Shown here: piece by piece, positions 16,058 through 22,001 of the stretch
Layout: every line of letters begins with the position of its first letter
Position numbering within the stretch: position 1 is the stretch's first letter
Source of the DNA: a virus
IMG/VR virus record: IMGVR_UViG_3300031787_000784
Location: 1 to 24,831 of that record
Length of the DNA: 24,831 nucleotides
Direction: 5' to 3' (one strand)
The notes under the pieces: model-generated
Seen by the model: the letters and a program-made list of their open reading frames with translations, nothing else
Told to the model about the DNA's origin: nothing
The model's database searches: none
Translations under genes and position numbers: made by a program

Positions 16058-16234
16058 TCAGCCTCCACGACCAGGGCTACGCTGGTTCATTACTTTGGCC
16101 ATATTACGCCCATACTTAAGCATCTGGGAGTTGGTCTTGCCACCAGCAGCCATCTTTTTTGCACTGGGGTGCAGGCGTTTTTCATGCGCCATGACTTCCT
16201 TGTCGGCAATTTTCTTCACTGTCTTCGTGTCCAT
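16058..16234 (-). CDS. Very small basic protein (58 aa)
   Basis: 58 aa, ATG 16234 with AAGGAG five bases upstream. The sequence is basic and helical: KTVKKIADKEVMAHEKRLHP, then KKMAAGGKTNSQMLKYGRNM and a Gly/Arg end. It fills the gap between the zinc-ribbon gene and the 66-aa gene with normal spacing, and its stop is two bases before the next start. From memory similar proteins (VKAHE..MH, then a K-YGRN helix) recur in aquatic phages. Probably packaged with DNA or bound to the virion; unproven. Confidence 0.75.
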   Translation of the reverse strand: MDTKTVKKIADKEVMAHEKRLHPSAKKMAAGGKTNSQMLKYGRNMAKVMNQRSPGRGG

Positions 16235-16243
16235 TTCGACTCC

Positions 16244-16672
16244 TTATGTCGTTGATACCGATACTGTACCCAATTGCACGCTCAAAACCAAGTTATTTGG
16301 TGTGAGGGCCGCGTCAAAAAATGATGATCCCCCCACAGGGCTCCACCCCCACTGAAAGATTCGGCTACCCGCTTCCACAGTTCCCGTGCCCGTAGGCCCA
16401 GTCCCACCGTTCACATTGATCTGCAACCCGCTTGTCCCTGACAGCACATAGCTCCGATCAGGACGGGGATTACGCAAACCCTGTGGGTCGTCTACTGGAA
16501 ACTCGCCCAAGTGCAATTGTGGCTGATCTGGGTCCCAACACTCCGGGCAAACCAAGAGGTCGTAGTTACGACCCTTGATGACTTCACGCTTCAAGATTGA
16601 AAGCTTAAAACGCTGGTCACAGCGATCACACTGGGAGATCGCATTTTTGCCAGAAGCAAACCTATTCCCCAT
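16244..16672 (-). CDS. Zinc-ribbon phage protein
   Basis: 142 aa from ATG 16672, which shares one base with the stop of the adaptor (TAATG). Two Cys pairs, C15-x2-C18 and C42-x2-C45 (SQCDRCDQRF and LVCPECWDP), form a probable zinc ribbon separated by about 23 residues. Then comes EFPVDDPQGLRNPRPDRSY and a Gly/Ser/Thr-rich beta tail (about 85-142). Placement between the tail-tubular-like gene and two tiny genes suggests a virion-assembly or neck protein, not a transcription factor. An in-frame start at 16753 lies deep inside the upstream gene and is rejected. Confidence 0.8.
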   Translation of the reverse strand: MGNRFASGKNAISQCDRCDQRFKLSILKREVIKGRNYDLLVCPECWDPDQPQLHLGEFPVDDPQGLRNPRPDRSYVLSGTSGLQINVNGGTGPTGTGTVEAGSRIFQWGWSPVGGSSFFDAALTPNNLVLSVQLGTVSVSTT

Positions 16673-17601
16673 TAAGTTCCACCAATGAACTGCTGACGAG
16701 GCACAAAGCGAACAGACGCTTTCTCTTGGTCTTCGCCAGCCGCTATCTGCCAAGCTTCGTCATACTGAGACTTCAGCATGGGAATACGCTCAAAACCAGA
16801 AGGAATCTTGCCAGCAATGTAGTAGGACAAGCCCGCCGCCATACAGGGAATGAACCTGAACGGCACGTCCATAACGTTGACACCGCCACCCGCATCTTGG
16901 GTACGGCGCAGTCTCCAGTACACAAACTGATACGTCTGGGCATTGTCGGGAGTCGGCCAAACTGTGACTGCCGGGACTTGCGCCCAGTACACAATCGCCC
17001 CAGCAGTGTGAGCCGCCGCAGTGGTATTTTGTTGGCCACGAAAGCAGCTATACAGGGTATTGCCTGTTATGTATCCGTAGTTGATGATCTCGTTGTCGAT
17101 CTTGATGAACCCAGATGCGGGTAAACCCGTAGCATTGCTTAACACAATCTCAGTAGACGACGAAGTAATTGTGGTGCTCAGAGTTGCGCTCACGGGCGAG
17201 TTCTGGCCATTAAACCGCTGCACCCACACTTGAATTGGGCGAGCTTGTTGAATCTTGTTAGGGATCGTAGCGTAAGTAGAAACACTGATACGGGTGATGG
17301 TCAGGTCGGCTTGCGTTGCCGCCACGTTCCCACCCGTGCGAATCACATGCTCCAGCAGATCAATGGTGTCGTCTGGCAGTGCGTAGGTGTTTTGCCCTTG
17401 AACCAAGTCAATGATGCCCGGCTCGAACGTCCACATATTGATGCCGCGACTGGCCCAATCTGCAAACATGATGTTGAGGCTACGCCGCGCTGTACGCAGG
17501 TCGTAACCCGTGCGCAACTCCGAACCAGCACGCTCGTAGGCTTCCTCGACCAACTCTGTCAGGTCAAGGTTGAATGTTGTTGCGCCAGATGTGACTGCCA
17601 T
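16672..17601 (-). CDS. Tail tubular protein A-like adaptor with inserted beta-domain
   Basis: 309 aa. N-terminal helices LVEEAYERAGSELRTGYDL and RTARRSLNIMFADWASRGIN, followed by MWTFE and ALPDDTIDLLEHVIR, then a C-terminal pair DVPFRFIPCMAAGLSYYIAG and IPMLKSQYDEAWQIAAGEDQ. This fits the T7 gp11-like tubular A / adaptor class (ARR.LN...W..RG..W.F). Residues about 143-206 are an inserted domain (TEIVLSNATGLPASGFIKID, then a Cys-Phe-Arg-Gly and a TAAAH motif) also found twice in the hub protein. Shares its first base with the previous stop (TAATG). Confidence 0.75.
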   Translation of the reverse strand: MAVTSGATTFNLDLTELVEEAYERAGSELRTGYDLRTARRSLNIMFADWASRGINMWTFEPGIIDLVQGQNTYALPDDTIDLLEHVIRTGGNVAATQADLTITRISVSTYATIPNKIQQARPIQVWVQRFNGQNSPVSATLSTTITSSSTEIVLSNATGLPASGFIKIDNEIINYGYITGNTLYSCFRGQQNTTAAAHTAGAIVYWAQVPAVTVWPTPDNAQTYQFVYWRLRRTQDAGGGVNVMDVPFRFIPCMAAGLSYYIAGKIPSGFERIPMLKSQYDEAWQIAAGEDQEKASVRFVPRQQFIGGT

Positions 17602-17834
17602 TATCTAAACCCTGCTGTTTTCTTCGCAATGCTTTTTGGTTGCGCTACGAATTGTTTTCCGGCTTTTTTACCTGCTCGCTTTGCCCGCGTTGTCGCAGCG
17701 TACTCAGCAGGGCTGAGACTTTTGATCGCAGCTTCTGGAAGGTATCGCTCACCTGTTTTGCTAGACGGTTTTCCACTTTTGGTTCTCCATTTTTGGTCAG
17801 TCCAATTTTTAAGGGAAGCCTGCGGCGCTTTCAA
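17601..17834 (-). CDS. Small basic protein, SLKNWT...KWRTKSGKPS family
   Basis: 77 aa if started at TTG 17834, which overlaps the previous stop as TTGA and has GGGGG about eight bases upstream. A GTG at 17900 would add 22 residues inside the upstream gene, so I prefer TTG. The sequence has SLKNWTDQKWRTKSGKPSS, GERYLPEAAIKSLSPAEYAA and a strongly basic C-terminus. From memory similar short proteins occur in aquatic phages and in large DNA viruses of algae. Lys/Arg-rich, so perhaps DNA-associated. Function unknown. Confidence 0.7.
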   Translation of the reverse strand: MKAPQASLKNWTDQKWRTKSGKPSSKTGERYLPEAAIKSLSPAEYAATTRAKRAGKKAGKQFVAQPKSIAKKTAGFR

Positions 17835-18109
17835 TCTCTGTACCCCCCGCCTTTTGCCTTGTACCGTTTGGCCAGCAACTGCGCTTTTCTGGCTGACCAC
17901 TGACCTGCCGCCGTACCCTGCGTTGCTGAATTCTTGATGGAATTGAACAGCGACTTACGCATACCCGGTTTGGTGTAGTTGCCAGCAGCATTCACGCCGC
18001 CGCCCTCTTTGTACATGTCCACATCGTCAGGATTATCCGTGCGATGGATGACCTTCTTGGTCGGCATCTTCCTGGGGTTGATTGCCCCCATCCCACGGCT
18101 TGCCATCAT
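17831..18109 (-). CDS. Small basic protein, GNYTKPGMRK / GQWSARKAQLLAK family
   Basis: 92 aa, overlapping the previous gene as ATGA. Two ATGs are adjacent (18109 and 18106). Landmarks are NPRKMPTKKVIHRTDNPDD, then GNYTKPGMRKSLFNSIK and GQWSARKAQLLAKRYKAKG, ending GGGYRD. The GQWSARKAQ..A..YK..GGGY end is a recurring module that I recall from phage and giant-virus proteins of unknown function. Strongly basic. It may share a functional context with the neighbouring 77-aa protein, since both motifs occur side by side here. Confidence 0.75.
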   Translation of the reverse strand: MMASRGMGAINPRKMPTKKVIHRTDNPDDVDMYKEGGGVNAAGNYTKPGMRKSLFNSIKNSATQGTAAGQWSARKAQLLAKRYKAKGGGYRD

Positions 18110-18510
18110 TTGATGATCGTCCCACGGGTCTTACCCCGCTGAGCACAGCCATCAGCACGAGAGGAAGCAGTACCACCCTTGGCGTACTTTTGATCCGGGG
18201 TTTCCTTGGTGTACTTCTCATCGTCTGAAATAACTTTGGCGGCTTCCCGCGCTCTGTCAGTACCAGACTTCTCTACCCCTCGGGTTTCGCGCTTCATCTC
18301 AGCGGCAGCCTCCCGCTTCTTTCCAGCAGCGGCTTCACGTTCTTTTGCCAACTCGTTGGCCTTATAGGCAACACCAATAGGAGTGGCTGCTACCCCGGCA
18401 GCACCAGCGGCACCAATAGCATTTCCAATTTTGCTGGCAATACCACTCCCACCCCCGCCACCGCCCTCAAGCGGTTGGTTGTCCATGCCATGTCTTGTAA
18501 AGCGCCCCAT
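18106..18510 (-). CDS. Basic helical protein carrying the RADGxAxRGKTRG C-terminal tag
   Basis: 134 aa, ATG with AGGTGA upstream. N-terminus has a Gly-rich run (GGGGGGSG, about 17-24), a small hydrophobic Ala/Gly part (about 26-50), then a long Lys/Glu/Ala/Arg helix (about 50-100, KREAAAEMKRETRGVEKSG). The last residues are SSRADGCAQRGKTRGTIIK, the same signature found at the ends of the 18519 and 19935 genes and near the end of the 19200 gene. Function unknown; possibly a virion-associated or DNA-packaged protein. Confidence 0.75.
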   Translation of the reverse strand: MGRFTRHGMDNQPLEGGGGGGSGIASKIGNAIGAAGAAGVAATPIGVAYKANELAKEREAAAGKKREAAAEMKRETRGVEKSGTDRAREAAKVISDDEKYTKETPDQKYAKGGTASSRADGCAQRGKTRGTIIK

Positions 18511-18518
18511 GATTCACC

Positions 18519-19187
18519 TCAATAGATTTTGTACTTGGTCTTGCCGCGAGTGGCAATACCGTCAGCACGTTTAGAAGCCGAAGACATGCCACCACTGGCC
18601 ATCTTTTTGGTCTTGACTGCGCCGCCTTTTTTGTACTGCCTATTGCGAGACATGATATTCCCGTTGACATCTACATACCCTATGCCGGGAACAAATTTAC
18701 CAATGGTTGCATCCGGATCAGCAGAATACTTTTGTTCAGCGGCAGAAGGGCGAGCGGCGGCTCGGGCGGGAGCTTGGGCTTGCGGGGTACGACGAGGAAC
18801 GTAGTTCTTCATTCCTTCTTCTGAAGAGGACACTGTACTGGCAGGCGGTTTGCGGCGAGGAACGTAGTTCTTCATTCCTTCTTCCCGACTCACAATGTTG
18901 GGGCGGGCAGGGGCCGCAGCAACAGAACGAGTAGGAGCGGCACGAGCGGGTGCAGGCGCGGAATCCCCACCGGGCTCCTTCGTGTACATACCGGGCTCGA
19001 AGTCAGGGTTGTCTAAAGCTGCCATACGCGCCATCTCGGCGTTGCCACGGGCGTCCTCGGGGGAAACTGCGCCAGCGCCCATAGCCGCATCGGGGTCAAC
19101 CCCGGTGGTTTCTTTGCCTTTTTTGTTGGCCATGTAGGCCAACCCAGCGAGGGCTGCAAGCCCAGCTAAATCTCGTCCTCGTGCCAT
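18519..19187 (-). CDS. Ala/Pro-rich protein with EEGMKNYVPRR duplication and C-terminal tag
   Basis: 222 aa, ATG with AAAGGAG six bases upstream. A hydrophobic Ala/Leu helix at 5-20 (RDLAGLAALAGLAYMANKKG) is followed by a Pro/Ala linker. EEGMKNYVPRR then appears twice, 21 residues apart, before a short folded-looking part GKFVPGIGYVDVNGNIMSRN. The end is KRADGIATRGKTKYKIY, the shared tag. The early helix might insert in a membrane. Function unknown; the duplicated peptide could be a binding site for the same partner used twice. Confidence 0.75.
   Translation of the reverse strand: MARGRDLAGLAALAGLAYMANKKGKETTGVDPDAAMGAGAVSPEDARGNAEMARMAALDNPDFEPGMYTKEPGGDSAPAPARAAPTRSVAAAPARPNIVSREEGMKNYVPRRKPPASTVSSSEEGMKNYVPRRTPQAQAPARAAARPSAAEQKYSADPDATIGKFVPGIGYVDVNGNIMSRNRQYKKGGAVKTKKMASGGMSSASKRADGIATRGKTKYKIY
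18793..18884 (-). repeat. 29-base perfect direct repeat
   Basis: Bases 18793-18821 and 18856-18884 are identical over 29 bases, spaced by 63 bases (21 codons), and encode the duplicated EEGMKNYVPRR peptide. Identity at DNA level means the duplication is recent or kept homogeneous. Confidence 0.9.
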
Positions 19188-19199
19188 GTCAGGCTCCTT

Positions 19200-19700
19200 T
19201 TAGGCTTTGCCGCCCTTTTTCATACCCAGAGGTTTGCTGCCAGCCATTTTGACTTGAGTGCCTTTGGTCTTACCCTTGGCAGCAAGTCCGTCCACACTGG
19301 GAGCGGCGGTTCTAACAGAACCCATTTTTGAAGCGGCGATGCCACCAGAGGCCATCTTCTTCATGCCACCTTTTTTCATGCCCATCATCTCGGCCTTCTC
19401 ATGTTTCATCATGGAAGCAGGAGCGCCCTTCTTTTTCATGAAGGCCATCTCTTTACCGACCATTGCTTTAGATTCTTTCATTTCGCCACCTTTGTTAAAA
19501 AGTTCAGTTTTGCCCTGATTGGTTTTGGGCTTGTTCACACCTTGCAAATCAGCACGGGTACCCGCGCCAAACTTCTTGCCTTTGTCAGCAGCGGCAAAAT
19601 CTTGCCCCACGCTTTTAGGGACCCCAACCTTCTTGGCAAACGCTGGATTGTTGGCCACCGCCGCCATGAAGTTATGTTGTTTCTTGCTAACTGAGGGCAC
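19200..19700 (-). CDS. Lys/Met/Gly-rich basic protein with N-terminal SKKQHNF module
   Basis: 166 aa from GTG 19700, supported by AAGGAG seven bases upstream; no ATG lies nearby. N-terminus PSVSKKQHNFMAAVANNPAF and DFAAADKGKKFG form a recognisable small module that I recall from many phages. Then a Lys/Gly region (GGEMKESKAMVGKEMAFMKK, KAEMMGMKKGGMKKMASGG), Met-rich and basic. The tag appears as VDGLAAKGKTKG but is internal, followed by 19 more residues. Overlaps the previous gene by 14 bases. Probably a DNA-binding or packaged virion protein; unproven. Confidence 0.75.
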   Translation of the reverse strand: MPSVSKKQHNFMAAVANNPAFAKKVGVPKSVGQDFAAADKGKKFGAGTRADLQGVNKPKTNQGKTELFNKGGEMKESKAMVGKEMAFMKKKGAPASMMKHEKAEMMGMKKGGMKKMASGGIAASKMGSVRTAAPSVDGLAAKGKTKGTQVKMAGSKPLGMKKGGKA

Positions 19701-19935
19701 TTCGTTGCTCCTTCATGAACATGTCGATCTTGGTTTCTAGCCTGTCCAACCTGTCCATGATTCGATTGATATCTGTGTGCAAGTCTATCTTGGTCACGTA
19801 CTCTTTGGGCATTTCTTCTCGGGTCTTGTTAATCAAAATCTGAAGGCGTTTGATCTCATCGGACTTCTCTTTCAGATTCCAACCAATTAGCCCCAGAAAG
19901 GCCGTCAAAATAGCGTTCCAAACAGCCATCTCCAT
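19687..19935 (-). CDS. Small membrane-anchored coiled-coil protein
   Basis: 82 aa. One hydrophobic N-terminal helix (about 3-20, MAVWNAILTAFLGLIGWNL) followed by a charged helical region with heptad spacing (DEIKRLQILINKTREEMPKE, then DINRIMDRLDRLETKIDMFM). It resembles small XhlA-like haemolysin/holin-accessory proteins in architecture, but similarity is only in layout. It lies among basic tag proteins, far from the lysis genes, so a structural role is equally possible. The ATG overlaps the previous stop. Confidence 0.7.
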   Translation of the reverse strand: MEMAVWNAILTAFLGLIGWNLKEKSDEIKRLQILINKTREEMPKEYVTKIDLHTDINRIMDRLDRLETKIDMFMKEQRSALS

Positions 19936-20258
19936 CAGACAAACCTACCCTTAGTTTTGCCTTTGGTGGCGATGCCATCTGCTGAGTTCACATACCCACC
20001 CTCGGCGCAATTCCAAGCCCGTAGGCTCTTGTTAATCCGACTGTTTGGGTCGTTGGCTGTCTTCTCGGATGTGAGTTTTTTCTTCATCCCAGTCATCCTT
20101 GCACAGAAAGAGTCGCGCCTGCTGCCGCCCTTGGGCTGCGGGGCTTTTAACCCCGGCTTGCCCGGATTGGCTGCGTTGTAGGAAGCCCGTCCCTTGGCGT
20201 TCAAGCCGCCCTTCTCGGATTTGCCTTCCTTGCGTTGCCATGCAGGTGACTTAGCCAT
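19935..20258 (-). CDS. Basic protein, KSPAWQRKEGKS family, with C-terminal tag
   Basis: 107 aa from ATG 20258, overlapping the previous gene by eight bases; a TTG six bases upstream is possible. Landmarks: AKSPAWQRKEGKSEKGGLNA, SYNAANPGKPGLKAPQPKGG, FCARMTGMKKKLTSEKTAND and NSRINKSLRAWNC. I recall this combination as a conserved domain of unknown function in many aquatic phages. The end is SADGIATKGKTKGRFV, the first and clearest copy of the shared tag. High Lys/Arg. Function unknown. Confidence 0.8.
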   Translation of the reverse strand: MAKSPAWQRKEGKSEKGGLNAKGRASYNAANPGKPGLKAPQPKGGSRRDSFCARMTGMKKKLTSEKTANDPNSRINKSLRAWNCAEGGYVNSADGIATKGKTKGRFV

Positions 20259-20538
20259 AGACAATTGTCACGCCCGTGATGTTGGTCACATCAACGTAAA
20301 CGCCTGCGGTAAACAAGACGCCTTCACCGGGGATTGGTAGAAGAAACGTATTTGCTGTGCCTGCGGGGGTGTCCACATCAAGCAATAAGTCGCCTGTGTT
20401 GTCTGTTCCGTTGTAGAACTTGACCGACCCTGCGCTTGCCCCTGCAAGGCCGTAGACAGTTTTTACACGAGTGCGGTACGCAACTGCTTGCCCGTCTGCC
20501 GTCAGTCGCGTTGATTTAACATCAGTCTGCATTCCCAT
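20251..20538 (-). CDS. Small beta-rich structural protein
   Basis: 95 aa. Start ATG 20538 (MGMQTDVKSTRLTADGQAVA) has AGGAG seven bases upstream; a TTG six bases earlier is less likely. The rest reads as beta strands: TVYGLAGASAGSVKFYNGTD, LLLDVDTPAGTANTFLLPIP, and a hydrophobic end VYVDVTNITGVTIVYG. From memory this is a common small phage protein, possibly a head decoration. A UACG-loop hairpin lies just upstream of its ribosome-binding site. Confidence 0.75.
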   Translation of the reverse strand: MGMQTDVKSTRLTADGQAVAYRTRVKTVYGLAGASAGSVKFYNGTDNTGDLLLDVDTPAGTANTFLLPIPGEGVLFTAGVYVDVTNITGVTIVYG

Positions 20539-20550
20539 AATCAAACTCCT

Positions 20551-20572
20551 TTAAAACAGGGGCCGTAGCCCC
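20551..20572 (-). terminator. UACG-tetraloop hairpin with short U-tract (weak terminator / attenuator)
   Basis: On the minus strand GGGGC-TACG-GCCCC is followed by TGTTTTAA. A five-base G/C stem closes a cUACGg tetraloop, an unusually stable UNCG type. It sits between the 102-aa and 95-aa genes, a few bases before the AAGGAG of the latter. The U-tract is short, so partial termination or mRNA processing is more likely than full stop. Confidence 0.55.
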
Positions 20573-20582
20573 GTTGGGTTGA

Positions 20583-20891
20583 TTAACTCAGAGCAGCGCC
20601 AACAGCGGTAACCCAGGCAGAGCCAGTAGAGATCACAAGGCAGTACTCGTTGTTGCCTGCGCCGTTGTCGCTAATCAAGCGAACTTGACCAGCATTGGAA
20701 GCGGCTGCGGTAGGCAAAGCGGCAGTCAAAATGGCGGGCAGATCAACAAAAGAAGAGACCGTAACGCTGGCCACCGAGGTGGCAGTGCCAAAGGTTGCAT
20801 CAACAGTTACAGCGCCCGTGGTGCCGTTTACAGTGATAGACTGGAAGCCGTTTTGCGAGCGAACTGGGCCGCTAAAAGTCGTGTTTGACAT
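20583..20891 (-). CDS. Small phage structural protein (first gene after promoter region)
   Basis: 102 aa, ATG with AAGGA eight to nine bases upstream. Begins SNTTFSGPVRSQNGFQSITV, then TGAVTVDATFGTATSVASV, and ends with GNNEYCLVISTGSAWVTAVG. The FSGPVRSxNGF start and ISxGxxW end recur in phage virion proteins, sometimes annotated as decoration or head fibre. It is the first gene after the capsid terminator and probable promoter, so likely made in quantity. Confidence 0.75.
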   Translation of the reverse strand: MSNTTFSGPVRSQNGFQSITVNGTTGAVTVDATFGTATSVASVTVSSFVDLPAILTAALPTAAASNAGQVRLISDNGAGNNEYCLVISTGSAWVTAVGAALS

Positions 20892-20975
20892 GATTGTTTC
20901 CTTACATGCAAGTGGGGCGTATCTGTCTGCATGTCGTCAGCCGGGACTGTCAGATACACCGGGAACCCCGGAATG
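20892..20975 (-). promoter_or_regulatory. Structured leader of the 102-aa gene
   Basis: About 85 bases between the predicted transcription start and the ATG, with three inverted repeats: 20904-20910 with 20928-20934 (ACATGCA/TGCATGT), 20919-20925 with 20951-20957 (GTATCTG/CAGATAC), and 20959-20963 with 20967-20971 (CCGGG/CCCGG). The first two are interleaved, so they are mutually exclusive or form a pseudoknot. The first arm lies directly next to the ribosome-binding site. Confidence 0.4.
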
Positions 20976-20982
20976 GAGCCAA

Positions 20983-21012
20983 TATATCACGGTTTTTTAT
21001 GGGGCGCAACAA
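20983..21012 (-). promoter_or_regulatory. Probable sigma70-like promoter
   Basis: On the minus strand a TTGTTG box (21012-21007) and a GATATA box (20988-20983) are 18 bases apart, within an A/T-rich stretch. It overlaps the 3' U-tract of the capsid terminator, so transcription of the small-protein and tail genes may restart here. The match is partial and no experimental support is available. Confidence 0.45.
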
Positions 21013-21038
21013 ATAAAAAGGGCTCCCGAAGGAGCCCT
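21011..21038 (-). terminator. Strong intrinsic terminator after the major capsid gene
   Basis: Minus strand AGGGCTCC-TTCG-GGAGCCCT: a perfect eight-base stem with a cUUCGg tetraloop, followed by TTTTTATTTG. It lies 36 bases past the capsid stop. On the plus strand there is no U-tract, so the direction is unambiguous. Confidence 0.9.
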
Positions 21039-21074
21039 AGTGGCAGGCCAGTCACCTCTACCGTACTGAATCTA

Positions 21075-21986
21075 TCAGGTTGAACCTGAAGAACCCCACA
21101 TACCGAGGGGATCAGACCAGCCGAAGCTGTAACGCTCACGGGCCTTGTAGCGGACGTTGCCAGTGTCGAAATCACCGTCCATGCTGTTCTGCAAGGGGGT
21201 GCGGACAAAGTGCTTCATACCGTTAGGCACGTCAGTGGTCAAGTACCAGCCATTGGTGTCAGTCAAGAAGTGATTGACACAGTAGCCTTCAGGGATTGCA
21301 CCCATCTGCTTGATAGCGTTGATATCGTTATCAGCAGTAGAGACCCGCAGTTCGGTGTCCAGCAAACGCTTGGCCACGAACATCAGGGCAGGGGGAACAA
21401 CCATCTTCTTGGGCTTGGCTGCGATCAACAAACCACGCTCGTCCGTCCAAGCGGCGATCTGAATAACGGCGGCTTCCAAAGAAGTCTCGTTCAAATCAGC
21501 TTGAGTGGAGGGAGTGTTGCTGTTGACACCACCGGAGATCAAGGGGTGGCTGGCATTGAACAGGGAAACGCCATCACCACCTGCGTAGGTGTTGGAGAAA
21601 CCGTTGTTAATGACCGAAGCAGCCTTGACTTGCTTGGTGTAAGCCATAGCGCGAGCCAAGGACTTGGTGTAGCGAGCAGACAAGCTGTCGTACAAGTTAT
21701 CTTCGACCGCTTCTTCAGTGATCGAGAAACCCAAGGCAATGGTTTCGTGCGTATAGCGGGTTGACCAAGCTTCCTGCGCATTGTCATAAGCAATTGCAGA
21801 GCCTTCGTTCTTCACCGGAGCGGCGGAGAATCCAGACAGTTTGGTCTCTTCTTCAAACGAACGCTCAGAGGTCTCAGTTTCGTAGATCTCTTTGTGTTCT
21901 TCGCCGTAACGAGAATACTCCATACCGAACAAAGCGTTCAGACCAGGGAGCAACTCTTTCAGCAGTTGTGCGCGTGAAATAGCCAT
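21075..21986 (-). CDS. Major capsid protein
   Basis: 303 aa, ATG with AAGGAG seven bases upstream. N-terminal LLKELLPGLNALFGMEYSRY, then EEHKEIYETETSERSFEEET, SITEEAVEDNLYDSLSARYT and a long central helix-like part; the C-terminus has VRYKARERYSFGWSDPLGMW. These recall Mu gpT-like / HK97-fold head proteins of aquatic phages. Position supports this: it follows co-chaperonin, scaffold and a capsid-associated gene and is followed by a strong terminator. The exact family was not checked. Confidence 0.88.
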   Translation of the reverse strand: MAISRAQLLKELLPGLNALFGMEYSRYGEEHKEIYETETSERSFEEETKLSGFSAAPVKNEGSAIAYDNAQEAWSTRYTHETIALGFSITEEAVEDNLYDSLSARYTKSLARAMAYTKQVKAASVINNGFSNTYAGGDGVSLFNASHPLISGGVNSNTPSTQADLNETSLEAAVIQIAAWTDERGLLIAAKPKKMVVPPALMFVAKRLLDTELRVSTADNDINAIKQMGAIPEGYCVNHFLTDTNGWYLTTDVPNGMKHFVRTPLQNSMDGDFDTGNVRYKARERYSFGWSDPLGMWGSSGST

Positions 21987-22001
21987 GATTTAGCTCCTTG
22001 A

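Noticed and set aside
17230-17937. Plus-strand 235-codon open frame
   Set aside because: Covers the adaptor gene and two others antisense; Cys- and Arg-rich, no domain, no ribosome-binding site.
20260-20269. Ten-base palindrome GACAATTGTC
   Set aside because: Lies in coding sequence at a gene junction; a single short palindrome is expected by chance and no second copy was seen.
21210-21764. Plus-strand 184-codon open frame
   Set aside because: Antisense of the major capsid gene; no recognisable domain.
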